DNA of 64,000 nucleotides from Fen-1258 sp947085815 (GTDB taxonomy: Bacteria; Bacteroidota; Ignavibacteria; Ignavibacteriales; Melioribacteraceae): positions 1-64,000 of the forward strand of contig CAMTXU010000018.1 of assembly GCA_947085815.1 (NCBI GenBank). The letters are read 5' to 3'. The notes under the pieces are model-generated. The model saw only the letters and a list, made by a program, of their open reading frames with translations. It did no database searches and was not told where the DNA came from. The first letter of the stretch is position 1; the number at the start of each line of letters is the position of its first letter. The position numbers were made by a program, and so were the translations under genes. Below are positions 28,983 through 38,183 of this stretch, one piece after another.

Positions 28983-31055
28983 ATGAACAAATTGCTTATA
29001 CTCATATTCCTTTTTGTGTCAATTGCGGTAACCACCGGGCAAAATCTGAATGAAGTTTTATCTAAAGACCATTCTATAGATTCTAATAAAGTTATTTTAC
29101 CTGATGCGACATATCAACGCGTAGGTCAGGTAATCACTCAATTTTTATCCTTTTATCATTATAAAAAGCAGCCGCTTAACGATTCATTATCGGCGGTCAT
29201 CTTTAAAGAATATCTCCAAACTCTGGATAACGGCAAACTATATTTCCTGAAAAGTGATATCGAAAGTTTTGATAAATACAAAATACAGATTGATGACTTT
29301 TTGAAAAACGGAAACCTAAACCCTGCATTCGAGATATTTAACATATTTAAAATACGGCTTGCCGAGAGGATGAAATATATCGGTCAGCTTCTCAAAGAAA
29401 AATTCGACTTCACATTGCAAGAATCATTTACACCTGATCGTGAAAAAGCTGATTGGGTAAGTACAAGCGGAGAACTTAATGAACTTTGGCGCTTACGATT
29501 AAAGAATGATGCTCTTAACATGACACTTTCGGGTAAAGAATGGAAAAACACGCAAGAATTATTATTAAAACGATATCACAACTATCACAAGATAATTTTA
29601 CAGTACGAAGCTGAGGATGTATTCGGACTTTTTATGAATTCATTTACTCAAGTTTATGATCCTCATACGGATTATTTTTCTCCCCCCGCTTCCGAAAATT
29701 TTTCAATTGCTATGAAACTTTCACTTGAAGGTATTGGTGCAACATTAAGACAGGATGGTGATTATACTGCGGTTGCAAGCATTGTTCCCGGTGGACCTGC
29801 ATTTAAAAGCAAATTAATTCATGAAGAAGATAAAATTGTTGGTGTTGCCCAGGGTGGTGACGGTGAAATGGTTGACATTATCGGCTGGCGTTTAGATGAC
29901 GCAATTCAATTAATCCGTGGTAAAAAGGGAACACTTGTTCGGTTGCAAATTATTAGAGCCAAAGATGGTCCTAATGCCCCTCCGGTTGAAATTAAAATTG
30001 TACGAGAAGAAGTGAAACTCGAAGAGCAAGCCGCTAAAGAGGAGATTCTCAACATTGAAGAAAGCGGTATGAATTTTAAGCTCGGAGTTATAAAATTGCC
30101 CTCTTTTTATACGGATTTTGAGGGTCAGCAGAAAGGAAAACCGGATTATAGAAGCACAACTCGCGATGTAAAAAATATTCTAACCAAATTGAGAGAACAA
30201 AAAGTTGACGGTGTTATTTTAGATTTACGGAATAACGGCGGCGGTTCTCTTCAGGAGGCGATTCAACTCACCGGATTATTTATTAACGAAGGACCTGTAG
30301 TTCAGGTAAAAAATTCTGCAAATAATATTGAGGTAGATAAGGATAACGATCCGAGCATTACCTACGATGGTCCTTTAGCGGTTATGACTAACCGTTTTAG
30401 TGCGTCTGCTTCCGAAATTTTTGCAGCCGCAATTCAGGATTATGGGCGCGGAATTATTTTGGGTTCAAATACTTACGGCAAAGGAACTGTTCAAAACATG
30501 ATTGACCTAAACCGTACAATCCCTATGGCAAATAAAAAATTAGGACAGCTCAAGCTTACCATCGCAAAATTTTACCGGATTAACGGAAGCAGCACTCAGC
30601 ATCTTGGAGTCAAACCCGATATTAATTTTCCTTCCCAATTTACAGCAAAAGAATTTGGTGAGAGTGGTCAACAAAGCGCCCTGCCTTGGGATCAAATCCC
30701 TCCGGCACAATTCAAAAGATTTTCTGACCTTTCAAAATCAATTTCATTTCTTCAGAAAAAACATGAGGAGCGTGTAAAAAATGATCATGAATATCAGTTC
30801 TTACTTCAGGATGTAGATGAGTTTAACAAGAATCGTGAAAAGAAAGAGATTTCCTTAAACGAGACAATTCGAAAACAGGAAAGAGACGAAGCTGAATCAA
30901 AGCGGAAACAGAGAGAAGAAGAACGCGCAAAATTATTTGGAATAAAGATTGAAGAAAAGAAAGAGGTTAGTGCACCCGCAATTAAAGTAAGTGATTATGA
31001 ATTGAAAGAGAGCGGAAGAATTTTAGCAGATCTAATTTTATCAAAAGTTGGATAG
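28983..31055 (+). CDS. prc: Carboxy-terminal (tail-specific) processing protease Prc
   Basis: 690 residues: signal peptide, an N-terminal helical domain, a PDZ domain (ASIVPGGPAFKSKL, DKIVGVAQGGDGE), an S41 protease core with SASASEIFAAAIQDYG (catalytic Ser) and GSNTYGKGTVQ (catalytic Lys of the Ser-Lys dyad), and the long charged C-terminal domain of the Prc/Tsp type. It works in the periplasm, trimming or degrading proteins by their C-termini, for example cell-wall hydrolases. Normal family length. Confidence 0.94.
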   Translation: MNKLLILIFLFVSIAVTTGQNLNEVLSKDHSIDSNKVILPDATYQRVGQVITQFLSFYHYKKQPLNDSLSAVIFKEYLQTLDNGKLYFLKSDIESFDKYKIQIDDFLKNGNLNPAFEIFNIFKIRLAERMKYIGQLLKEKFDFTLQESFTPDREKADWVSTSGELNELWRLRLKNDALNMTLSGKEWKNTQELLLKRYHNYHKIILQYEAEDVFGLFMNSFTQVYDPHTDYFSPPASENFSIAMKLSLEGIGATLRQDGDYTAVASIVPGGPAFKSKLIHEEDKIVGVAQGGDGEMVDIIGWRLDDAIQLIRGKKGTLVRLQIIRAKDGPNAPPVEIKIVREEVKLEEQAAKEEILNIEESGMNFKLGVIKLPSFYTDFEGQQKGKPDYRSTTRDVKNILTKLREQKVDGVILDLRNNGGGSLQEAIQLTGLFINEGPVVQVKNSANNIEVDKDNDPSITYDGPLAVMTNRFSASASEIFAAAIQDYGRGIILGSNTYGKGTVQNMIDLNRTIPMANKKLGQLKLTIAKFYRINGSSTQHLGVKPDINFPSQFTAKEFGESGQQSALPWDQIPPAQFKRFSDLSKSISFLQKKHEERVKNDHEYQFLLQDVDEFNKNREKKEISLNETIRKQERDEAESKRKQREEERAKLFGIKIEEKKEVSAPAIKVSDYELKESGRILADLILSKVG

Positions 31056-31121
31056 AATGAATTAAAGAAAAATTTAGTTGACTTATCTCCCTACGTTGGA
31101 AGGGGTTAAGTGTGGGCTCTT

Positions 31122-31586
31122 ATGAAGACAAATGCCATTCGAATACTAGAATCCAAAAAAATCTCTCATTCAACTATCGAATATGAATCGAGCGAAGAGG
31201 AGATTGACGCCCTTTCTGTTGCCAATAAAATTAATGCCGACCCGGAGATGGTTTTTAAGACACTTGTAGCGCATAATGAGAATAATGAATTCTTTGTTTT
31301 CGTAATTCCCGGCAATTTTGAATTGAATTTGAAAAAAGCGTCAAAGGCAAGCGGCAGTAAAAAAATTGAATTGATTAAGGTGAAGGAACTGCAGCCGTTA
31401 ACCGGGTATATCCGCGGCGGATGTTCTCCTATCGGAATGAAAAAATTATTTCCGACTTTTATAGATGAAACCGCTCAACTTTACGATCAGATTTACTGCA
31501 GCGCCGGAGTTAGAGGTATGCAGGTAAAACTATCTCCCATTGATTTAGCCGCGGTGACAGAATCTAATTTTGCCGATTTGACTTGA
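31122..31586 (+). CDS. ybaK: YbaK/EbsC-type aminoacyl-tRNA deacylase
   Basis: About 155 residues. The fold is that of the ProRS INS editing domain: VFKTLVAHNENNEFFVFVIP includes the conserved Lys needed for deacylation, and GYIRGGCSPIGMKK holds the GxxSP-type substrate loop. The expected role is removal of Cys from mischarged Cys-tRNA(Pro). Homologues begin MKTNAxRxL, favouring ATG 31122; an in-frame GTG at 31110 with AAGGGG upstream is an alternative that adds four residues. Confidence 0.9.
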   Translation: MKTNAIRILESKKISHSTIEYESSEEEIDALSVANKINADPEMVFKTLVAHNENNEFFVFVIPGNFELNLKKASKASGSKKIELIKVKELQPLTGYIRGGCSPIGMKKLFPTFIDETAQLYDQIYCSAGVRGMQVKLSPIDLAAVTESNFADLT

Positions 31587-31704
31587 TTTTTGATGGCATT
31601 TACACTCCGGCTAATTCGGCACGGCATCCAGACAGTTGGACCGGGTATTTTTATTTTCGACAATTTTTCCATAAATTTGCAACCAAAATAAGGGAAGAAT
31701 AAAC

Positions 31705-31866
31705 ATGGCAAAAACCCAATCGTTTGGTGACAAGGCAAAGGGCAAAGTTAAATCTACCGTTGTTAATGTTAAATTCATAAAAACAGTTAAATCCGGTAAC
31801 AGCTATAAATTTCAAGAGAAGTTTGTAAAGCTAGACGACATTAGCAAAGTAACAACGCTTAAATAA
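31705..31866 (+). CDS. Small basic protein, 53 residues, unknown
   Basis: ATG at 31705 has AGGGAAG eight bases upstream, and the frame runs 53 codons to TAA. The product is rich in Lys (MAKTQSFGDKAKGKVK at the start, then NVKFIKTVKSGNSYKF and VKLDDISKVTTLK). The compact basic beta-like pattern resembles small ribosome-associated proteins of this phylum, but I do not recognise the family. A hairpin with a T-run follows directly, supporting a real short transcript. Confidence 0.65.
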   Translation: MAKTQSFGDKAKGKVKSTVVNVKFIKTVKSGNSYKFQEKFVKLDDISKVTTLK

Positions 31867-31880
31867 AATTTGTCAAACAA

Positions 31881-31910
31881 AAAAATCCTACATGAGCGGG
31901 ATTTTTCATT
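31881..31910. terminator. Terminator after the small basic protein gene
   Basis: AAAAATCC pairs with GGATTTTT across a nine-base loop, giving a stem followed by T residues. It lies between the convergent small-protein and nfu genes and could serve both. Confidence 0.65.
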
Positions 31911-31927
31911 TTAAACTGATTATTCCA

Positions 31928-32473
31928 TTAGTCGGAAACTACCTCTATTGCAGGATTTACTTCCCGTCTCAATAGATTCTCAATAGCAACGAGAGTTCCT
32001 CTAATTGAACTAGGGCAACTGCCGCACGCACCTTGATAACGAATCTTAAGTGTTAATCCTTCCATTCCGGTTACTTCGAGTCCGCCGCCATCACCAGCCA
32101 GAGCCGGACGAACCCGCGTATCAAGTATCTCATTGATCTTTTTCAAGAGTGCGGTTTCTTCTTCGCTGCTTACTTGTGTCGTTACATTTTCAGCAGGGAT
32201 TAAAGACTTATCAAAATTTTTGATTAACTCAACAAACGGGCGTTGAATCTGACCCCATGCAGTGCTTGCTTCTTTTTCAATTGTTATGAACTTATCCATA
32301 TAAAAGACCGAAACAACGCCGGGAATTTCGAAAATTCCTTTTGCTAAAGGATCATTTTGAGCTTCTTCTTTTCTTTTATAGTTGCGCGTCTCTCTATTTA
32401 AAAGCTTCTCATTGATGACAAACTTAAGTGCTTGCGGATTGGGCGTAAGATCAACGTCTTGAACCATTAACAT
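31928..32473 (-). CDS. nfuA: Nfu-type iron-sulfur cluster carrier
   Basis: 181 residues: an N-terminal Nfu_N domain (TPNPQALKFVIN, IFEIPGVVSVFYMDKFITI) and a C-terminal NifU-like domain with GACGSCPSS, the CxxC pair that binds a bridging 4Fe-4S cluster in the dimer. It delivers clusters to recipient enzymes. The layout equals that of mitochondrial NFU1. The start has AGGAG seven bases upstream. The AOR, MoaA and Nfu clusters in this genome would all draw on such a carrier. Confidence 0.92.
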   Translation of the reverse strand: MLMVQDVDLTPNPQALKFVINEKLLNRETRNYKRKEEAQNDPLAKGIFEIPGVVSVFYMDKFITIEKEASTAWGQIQRPFVELIKNFDKSLIPAENVTTQVSSEEETALLKKINEILDTRVRPALAGDGGGLEVTGMEGLTLKIRYQGACGSCPSSIRGTLVAIENLLRREVNPAIEVVSD

Positions 32474-32571
32474 ATTTTACTCCTTTTCTTCCTAAACAAA
32501 TACAATTTCTAAATAGTTTCGCTACAACATTATCAAAAATTGGTCTGTGATTCAAGAGACCGGTTAATTGG

Positions 32572-33021
32572 TTACACGCCAAATTGTTTGAAGTGATGAT
32601 CTAAATGTTTGTACATCAACGAACTCCACTCCGTTGGCGTTAATTTTCCGAAAAAGGAATGCGGATTAGTAGTACACTTCACTTCTTCGCCTTGATAAAA
32701 TTGATTAATAAGTTTTATTAGATTTTGTTTTTCCTTATCAAATTCTTCCGTACTTCTAATAATAAAAGCAGGATTTGTGGGACTATTTTTCTTAATCGGT
32801 TTCTCCCCAACTCCAAAGGACTTAAAGAATCTACCAATTAACTTTCCAAGGAGGAGTTGCGGAAAATATTTTGTACCAATTGCTGTTTCTAAACCGGTTG
32901 AACAATGCGCAAGCATTTGCTCAACATTCATTTTACCCCATTGCCTTTGTGTGCCTGGTAAAAGTTTATTAATTCTGCTAATGATTTCATCAACAGCTTC
33001 TTTTTGATATAAAGTTTTCAT
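32572..33021 (-). CDS. DUF1569 (DinB-like) family protein
   Basis: 149 residues with the four-helix DinB-like pattern: MNVEQMLAHCSTGLETAIG (first His), then HSFFGKLTPTEWSSLMYKHLDHHFKQFGV with the His-rich closing helix. Three His residues in such positions form a metal site in related DinB proteins. DUF1569 has no established reaction. There is no obvious operon partner. Confidence 0.85.
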   Translation of the reverse strand: MKTLYQKEAVDEIISRINKLLPGTQRQWGKMNVEQMLAHCSTGLETAIGTKYFPQLLLGKLIGRFFKSFGVGEKPIKKNSPTNPAFIIRSTEEFDKEKQNLIKLINQFYQGEEVKCTTNPHSFFGKLTPTEWSSLMYKHLDHHFKQFGV

Positions 33022-33042
33022 ATTGCGCCTTTCGTATAGAAA

Positions 33043-33110
33043 GCAGATGACGCGGATTTTCGCTAATCATCTGTGTAGATCCGTTGAATCCGTGTAATCC
33101 GCGTTCTATT
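33043..33110. repeat. Intergenic repeat of the CGCGGATT family
   Basis: A 68-nt run built from words such as GACGCGGATTTTCGC, GATCCGTTGAATCCGTG and AATCCGCG, with partial dyad symmetry. A shorter relative lies at 41880-41923 (GATCAGCGGAAATC, TCAGCGTTCTATT). Its right end supplies the TAG stop codon of rsmI. Confidence 0.6.
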
Positions 33111-33786
33111 TCTTTTTGTTATGGATCAAAAGAACAAACTCACCTTTCAAATTTTTCGATTCCACAACTTTCAAAATGTCTGATACAGTACCCCGGAAAA
33201 ATTTTTCGGTAGGAAGAGTTAAATTGAAGGCGACAACTATTTGTAAAGATGCACCAAATATTTTTGATATATCTGTTAATATTGCTTTGAGCCGGTAAGG
33301 GGTTTCCATCAATACAATCATCTCCTTCACTTTCTTCAATCGTAAAAGTTCGTTTTTTCGAATTTCACTTTTAGGCGAAAGCCATCCGGCATAGTAAAAT
33401 TTATCAAGATCGTAGCCCGATCCTACAAGCGCCGGCAAAAGTGAGTTCGCTCCCGGTATTGGCACAACATCTATATTAGCATTGATGCACATCTGCACTA
33501 ATTGATGTCCCGGATCAGAGAATAAGGGAGTTCCGCAATCCGATATTAGCGCCGCAGATTTTCCGTCGGAAATTTTTTCGAATGCCTCCCGCGAGGATTC
33601 TTCTTGATGATGTTCGTTGAGTGAGAAAAGTTCTTTTTCAATTTTGAAATGCGACAATAAGCGTCTTGCTTCTTTGAACTCTTCACAGATAATAAAATCA
33701 ACTTGTTTAAGAATGTTTAAAGCACGGAGTGTTATATCTTCGTAATTACCTATCGGTGTAGAGACAATGTACAATTTTGCAATCAT
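33106..33786 (-). CDS. rsmI: 16S rRNA 2'-O-ribose C1402 methyltransferase RsmI
   Basis: 226 residues from ATG 33786, where the family-typical start MIAKLYIVSTPIGN begins; an upstream frame to 33831 is repeat-derived. Tetrapyrrole-methylase fold with LYIVSTPIGN, CEEFKEARRLLSHF, SDCGTPLFSDPG and VPIPGANSLLPAL. It methylates C1402 in the decoding centre using S-adenosylmethionine. Slightly shorter than E. coli RsmI at the C-terminus but with the complete catalytic core. Confidence 0.94.
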   Translation of the reverse strand: MIAKLYIVSTPIGNYEDITLRALNILKQVDFIICEEFKEARRLLSHFKIEKELFSLNEHHQEESSREAFEKISDGKSAALISDCGTPLFSDPGHQLVQMCINANIDVVPIPGANSLLPALVGSGYDLDKFYYAGWLSPKSEIRKNELLRLKKVKEMIVLMETPYRLKAILTDISKIFGASLQIVVAFNLTLPTEKFFRGTVSDILKVVESKNLKGEFVLLIHNKKK

Positions 33787-33793
33787 GTTTTTT

Positions 33794-33877
33794 AACCGCA
33801 GAGTTCGCAAAGTTATTCGCAGAGGTTGCAAAGTTTTTCTCAGCGAACTTTGCGTATTCTCTGCGGTCTTTGCGGTT
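33794..33877. repeat. Tandem/inverted repeat between proS and rsmI
   Basis: The stretch opens with AACCGCAGAGTTCGCAAAG and closes with TCTGCGGTCTTTGCGGTT, so the ends are inverted repeats, and inside it repeats GC(A)GAG and GCAAAG words with a period of about 10-11 bases. Its right edge overlaps the proS stop codon. Non-coding. Confidence 0.7.
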
Positions 33878-35568
33878 TATTCTGATTTTGATTTTTGCAA
33901 CTCGTTTAATAATTGGTCTAATTTCACAATTTTTTTCTCACCGGACAGTCTGTTCTTTAATTCGATATTACCGTCTTTCAAATTTTTCTCGCCAACAATT
34001 AATTGCACAGGCATACCCAGCAGATCTGCATCGTTAAATTTAAATCCAGCGCTAGCGTCCAAACGGTCATCGAACAACACTTCGTAACCTTCAGCAATCA
34101 AATCAATGTAAATCCGTTCACAAGCATCTGCGACTGCAGCGTTTTTCATATTCAAACCAATCAAATGGAGATCGAACGGGCTAAGGGGTTTTTTCCATAC
34201 AATTCCTTTCTCGTCAAAATTTTGCTCGAGGAAGCATGCAAATATACGCTCGACACCAATTCCATAACTTCCCATAACAATTGGTTTTTCTTTTCCGTTC
34301 TCGTCAAGGAACATTACGCCGAGCGCTTCAGAATATTTTGTGCCGAGTTTGAAAATATGTCCAAGTTCAATAGCCTTGAATACTTCCAATGTTGAACCGC
34401 AGCGGATACATTTCTCACCGCTTTCAGCCGTTCGCAAATCGAAATATTCGATCTTCGGCGCATCTCGTTTCAAATCAATTCCGCCTATGTGATAATCATT
34501 CTTATTAGCGCCGCTATAAAGATTATTTCCATCTTTTAAAAGTGTATCGGCAATGGTTCTAAATTTAAAATCAATCGGACCGATCGATCCCGCATCGGCT
34601 CCGGTAATTTCATTAAGCTCTTCAGAATGAGCGGGACGCACTGCGCCGCCTAATACAGATGTTAGTTTTGTTTCATTCACTTCATCATTGCCAAGCATCA
34701 GCACGAGAACCGGTTGTCCGTTGTGAATATAAATTCTCGACTTTGCTGTTTCATTCTCATTAATTTTTAAGAATGCGCAAAGATCATCAATTGATTTTAC
34801 ATTCGGTGTAGAAATCTCATAAACGGATTTACTCTCAGTATGGTGAATCGCCTCTTCTGCCACAGATTGAGCGACTTCCGCGTTAGCGGCGTACCCGCAC
34901 TTTTCGCAATAGGCGACTGTATCTTCACCTGCTGAACTCTTTACCATAAATTCTTCGGATTTGCTTCCGCCCATTGCGCCGCTTGATGCGCCCACAACAA
35001 AATATTTTAATCCGCATCTGTCAAAAATTGAGCGGTAAGCTTTATCATGAAGTGAATAACCAACATCCAATCCGGCGTTATCTTTATCGAGCGTATAAGC
35101 ATCTTTCATTATAAATTGTCTTCCGCGGATTACACCACTGCGCGGACGCGGTTCATTTCTAAACTTGGTTTGTATCTGATACCAGATCTGAGGCATATCT
35201 TTATACGAAACTATCGAACCCTTTGCGTGGTAAGCCACAATCTCTTCATGAGTCGGTGCTAAAACATAATCACGGTTTTTTATTTGAAAGAGAATATCGC
35301 CGAATGCTTCAACCCGTCCGGTCTGTTCCCAAATTTCTTTCGGGTTTAGTCCCGGAAAATGAAACTCCTGTCCGCCAATGGCGTTCATCTCTTCGCGGAT
35401 AATATCCATAATTTTTCTAAGTACTTTGTATCCGAGTGGCAGCCATGAATAAATTCCCGCCGATACTTGCCGTACCAAGCCTGCACGCATCATTAAGATA
35501 TGGCTTGGAATTACGGCTTCTGATGGAACTTCCTTTAATGTAGGAATAAACGATTTACTTACTCTCAT
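33877..35568 (-). CDS. proS: Prolyl-tRNA synthetase, bacterial type
   Basis: 563 residues from ATG 35568 (MRVSKSFIPTLKEVPSEA). Class II synthetase motifs are readable: motif 1 region LPLGYKVLRKI, motif 2 KFRNEPRPRSGVIRGRQF, motif 3 GSYGIGVERIFA. The inserted editing domain lies between about residues 220 and 400 and ends before GGIDLKRDAPKIEYFDLR. The C-terminal anticodon-binding domain starts at LSPFDLHLIGL. The open frame extends to 35703 but the added residues are hydrophobic and not conserved. YbaK at 31.1 kb would complement its editing. Confidence 0.96.
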   Translation of the reverse strand: MRVSKSFIPTLKEVPSEAVIPSHILMMRAGLVRQVSAGIYSWLPLGYKVLRKIMDIIREEMNAIGGQEFHFPGLNPKEIWEQTGRVEAFGDILFQIKNRDYVLAPTHEEIVAYHAKGSIVSYKDMPQIWYQIQTKFRNEPRPRSGVIRGRQFIMKDAYTLDKDNAGLDVGYSLHDKAYRSIFDRCGLKYFVVGASSGAMGGSKSEEFMVKSSAGEDTVAYCEKCGYAANAEVAQSVAEEAIHHTESKSVYEISTPNVKSIDDLCAFLKINENETAKSRIYIHNGQPVLVLMLGNDEVNETKLTSVLGGAVRPAHSEELNEITGADAGSIGPIDFKFRTIADTLLKDGNNLYSGANKNDYHIGGIDLKRDAPKIEYFDLRTAESGEKCIRCGSTLEVFKAIELGHIFKLGTKYSEALGVMFLDENGKEKPIVMGSYGIGVERIFACFLEQNFDEKGIVWKKPLSPFDLHLIGLNMKNAAVADACERIYIDLIAEGYEVLFDDRLDASAGFKFNDADLLGMPVQLIVGEKNLKDGNIELKNRLSGEKKIVKLDQLLNELQKSKSE

Positions 35569-35732
35569 AATATATTCTTCATTAGTTAAACAATTAAAAA
35601 TCCCTTCCCTTAGAGAGGGGGAAAGGGATAAGCTGTTACAAAGATAAGAAATGAGGGAAGTAATTGAAAATAATGAAAACGGCATGATAAAAATTTCAGA
35701 CAAATCTTTTTCTCCTTATCTTTGAATCGAAA

Positions 35733-36593
35733 ATGAAAACTGAAAAGGAATTTCCAATGATTGATTTTGATCCGGTAACTCAAGATGATAAATACGATCC
35801 AACTTATCAGTCGTCAATGATGCCGGCAATGTTTGAAAGTTTTGGCTGTAAGATTATGGGAACGATGTTTCTTGCTGCGGGAGAAGGTCCACATCCCGTA
35901 ATAATACTATTGCATGGATTTCCGGGTAACGAGGCAAATTATGATTTGGCTCAAGTTTTTAGAAGACAAGGATTTAATGTTTTTGTCTTTCATTACCGAG
36001 GAAGCTGGGGGAGCGAGGGAAATTATTTTTGGAAGTACTTGGTTGAGGATGTTTCTTCAGCAATAAGCTTTGTTAAGAGCCATTATGCGCAGAATAAATT
36101 CCGTCTTGATCCAGAAAAAATAATTTTAATAGGACATAGCATGGGTGGTTTTGCAGCATTGTTTAATGCAATAAAAAATGATAAAATCAATTTTGCGGTT
36201 TCGATCGCGGGATTCAATGCAGGAAAGTTTGGTGAACTGATTGAATCGAGTGAGATGATTTATAATTACAGTAGATTACATATGCAGCCGGCAATGGATT
36301 TTGTGAAATGCTCATCCGCTGATATTCTTCTTAATGAATTAATTACAAACAAGAAGGATTGGAATCTTATTAACTACCTTGATAAACTAGTAGGGAAGAA
36401 TTTATTAATTATCGGGGCAAAGTTCGACACAACGGCACCCTTGGATATTCACCACAGACCGCTTGTCGCAGCTTTAAAGCAGGCGGAATCAAAAAACGTA
36501 AAAGAAATTATTATTGAAACGGAGCATTCATTCTCAGATAAGCGAATTGCTCTCGCGAGAATAATTTCAGATTGGTTAAAGGAAATAAAATGA
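35733..36593 (+). CDS. Alpha/beta hydrolase
   Basis: 286 residues of the alpha/beta hydrolase fold: oxyanion-hole segment LLHGFPGNEANYD, nucleophile elbow GHSMGGFAA (Ser), an Asp in GAKFDTTAPLD and a closing His in ETEHSFSDK. It resembles acylaminoacyl-peptidase-like or prolyl-oligopeptidase-like hydrolases in the C-terminal core. No signal peptide. Substrate unknown. The aromatic decarboxylase gene begins nine bases downstream, suggesting co-transcription. Confidence 0.86.
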   Translation: MKTEKEFPMIDFDPVTQDDKYDPTYQSSMMPAMFESFGCKIMGTMFLAAGEGPHPVIILLHGFPGNEANYDLAQVFRRQGFNVFVFHYRGSWGSEGNYFWKYLVEDVSSAISFVKSHYAQNKFRLDPEKIILIGHSMGGFAALFNAIKNDKINFAVSIAGFNAGKFGELIESSEMIYNYSRLHMQPAMDFVKCSSADILLNELITNKKDWNLINYLDKLVGKNLLIIGAKFDTTAPLDIHHRPLVAALKQAESKNVKEIIIETEHSFSDKRIALARIISDWLKEIK

Positions 36594-36602
36594 AAAAAAA
36601 AG

Positions 36603-36638
36603 ATGAGCAAAATCATGAATAAGAACATGAGCAAGAGT
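36603..36638 (+). repeat. Three tandem 12-bp units inside the decarboxylase N-terminus
   Basis: ATGAGCAAAATC, ATGAATAAGAAC and ATGAGCAAGAGT follow each other without gaps and provide three in-frame ATG codons. The same unit is intergenic at 22310-22333 and 38122-38173. Confidence 0.65.
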
Positions 36639-38072
36639 TATGGTGATATGCCGACGGATGAATTTAAAAAGTATGGTTACGAGCTGATCGATTGGACGGC
36701 AAATTACTTAGAAAATGTTGGCTCATTTCCGGTGTTGCCTAATATTAAACCGGGAGATATTAAAACTCAATTACCAACAAGTGCGCCTTCCAATGCCCAA
36801 TCAATGGATCAGATAATTGCCGACATTGATAAAATAATTTTGCCGGGTACAACTCACTGGCAGCATCCAAACTTTATGGCATATTTTAATTCTACGGCAA
36901 GCGGACCCGGTATACTTGCTGAACTATTGAGTGCTGCATTCAATGTGAATGCGATGGTCTGGAAATCAGCACCGGCGTCAACAGAGTTGGAAGAGACAGT
37001 TTTGATTTGGTTTAAAAAGCTAATGAATCTGCCGGAAGAATTCCGCGGAATAATTTATGATACCGCTTCAGTAAGTTCGATGCACGCAATTGCGGCAGCA
37101 CGTGAGTTTGTCGGTTATGATATTCGGAAAAAAGGTATGAGCGGCGCTCCGAAATTAAGATTGTACTGCTCAGAACATGCGCATTCATCAATTGATAAAG
37201 GCGCATTAACTCTTGGAATTGGTTTGGAGGGAATTCGAAAAATTTCCGTTGATTCAGAGTTTAGAATGATTCCGGCGGAACTTGAGAAAGTGTTAAGGGA
37301 AGACCGTGCAAATGGTTTAGTACCGTTTTGTGTTGTCGCAACGATTGGAACTACATCTACAACAAGTGTTGATCCGGTTGATGAGATTGCGAACATTTGT
37401 GAGCGTGAAAAAATTTGGCTCCATGTAGATGGCGCTCATGCCGGTGTAACCGCAATGTTACCCGAATTAGCTAATCATTTCAAAGGACTTGAACGCGCAG
37501 ATTCGTTCGTTGTAAATCCGCACAAATGGTTATTCATTCCGGTAGATTTGAGCATTCTGTTTACACGCAAATCAGAAATTATCAAACAAGCTTTTTCACT
37601 CATCGCGGAGTATTTGAAAACATCCGAAGATTCACATGTTGAGAATTATATGGATTATGGAATTCAGCTTGGCAGAAGATTCCGCTCATTAAAACTCTGG
37701 TTTGTTCTCCGCTATTTTGGTGTAGAAGGATTGCAAGCGAGATTACGCGAACACGTTCGTCTTGGCCAACTTTTTGCCAAATGGATTGATAATAATTCAT
37801 CCTTTGAGAAACTTGCGCCAACGCCTTTCAGTACAATCTGCTTCCGCGCTAAACCGAAAGGGTGGAGTGATGAAAATAAAATTAATGAATTGAATGAGAT
37901 GCTTATTAACACAATCAATTCAACCGGAAAAGTATTTCTTACACATACAAAATTAAACGGCAAGTTTACAATCCGCTTAGTAATCTCCGGATTAAGAACC
38001 GAGGAGAAAGATGTTGAACTTGCATGGATCGTAATTCAAGAATCGCTGAAATTAATTCTAAACGAAGGTTAA
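36603..38072 (+). CDS. PLP-dependent aromatic-L-amino-acid decarboxylase family protein
   Basis: 489 residues, group II decarboxylase. Key features: HWQHPNFMAYF near the N-terminus, HVDGAHAG (cofactor Asp, with His where animal enzymes often have Ala-Tyr), and VNPHKWLF holding the Schiff-base Lys near residue 307. Substrates in the family are Tyr, Trp, Phe or DOPA. The first 12 residues (MSKIMNKNMSKS) come from three tandem 12-bp repeat units, so the original start may have been further in, near the second or third Met. Confidence 0.9.
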   Translation: MSKIMNKNMSKSYGDMPTDEFKKYGYELIDWTANYLENVGSFPVLPNIKPGDIKTQLPTSAPSNAQSMDQIIADIDKIILPGTTHWQHPNFMAYFNSTASGPGILAELLSAAFNVNAMVWKSAPASTELEETVLIWFKKLMNLPEEFRGIIYDTASVSSMHAIAAAREFVGYDIRKKGMSGAPKLRLYCSEHAHSSIDKGALTLGIGLEGIRKISVDSEFRMIPAELEKVLREDRANGLVPFCVVATIGTTSTTSVDPVDEIANICEREKIWLHVDGAHAGVTAMLPELANHFKGLERADSFVVNPHKWLFIPVDLSILFTRKSEIIKQAFSLIAEYLKTSEDSHVENYMDYGIQLGRRFRSLKLWFVLRYFGVEGLQARLREHVRLGQLFAKWIDNNSSFEKLAPTPFSTICFRAKPKGWSDENKINELNEMLINTINSTGKVFLTHTKLNGKFTIRLVISGLRTEEKDVELAWIVIQESLKLILNEG

Positions 38073-38121
38073 AAGATGGATCGAATATTTCAATCTGCTT
38101 CTAATTGCGATCTTGATCGAG

Positions 38122-38173
38122 TTCATGCTCTTGCTCAAAAGAATTAGATCAAGACCATGAGCAAGAGCATGAA
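38122..38173. repeat. Perfect 16-bp inverted repeat between convergent genes
   Basis: TTCATGCTCTTGCTCA (38122-38137) faces TGAGCAAGAGCATGAA (38158-38173), made of the 12-bp GAGCAAGA unit in opposite orientations. It lies between the decarboxylase and cysK and may double as a transcription terminator, though no T-run is evident. Confidence 0.65.
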
Positions 38174-38183
38174 AGGAAAACAA

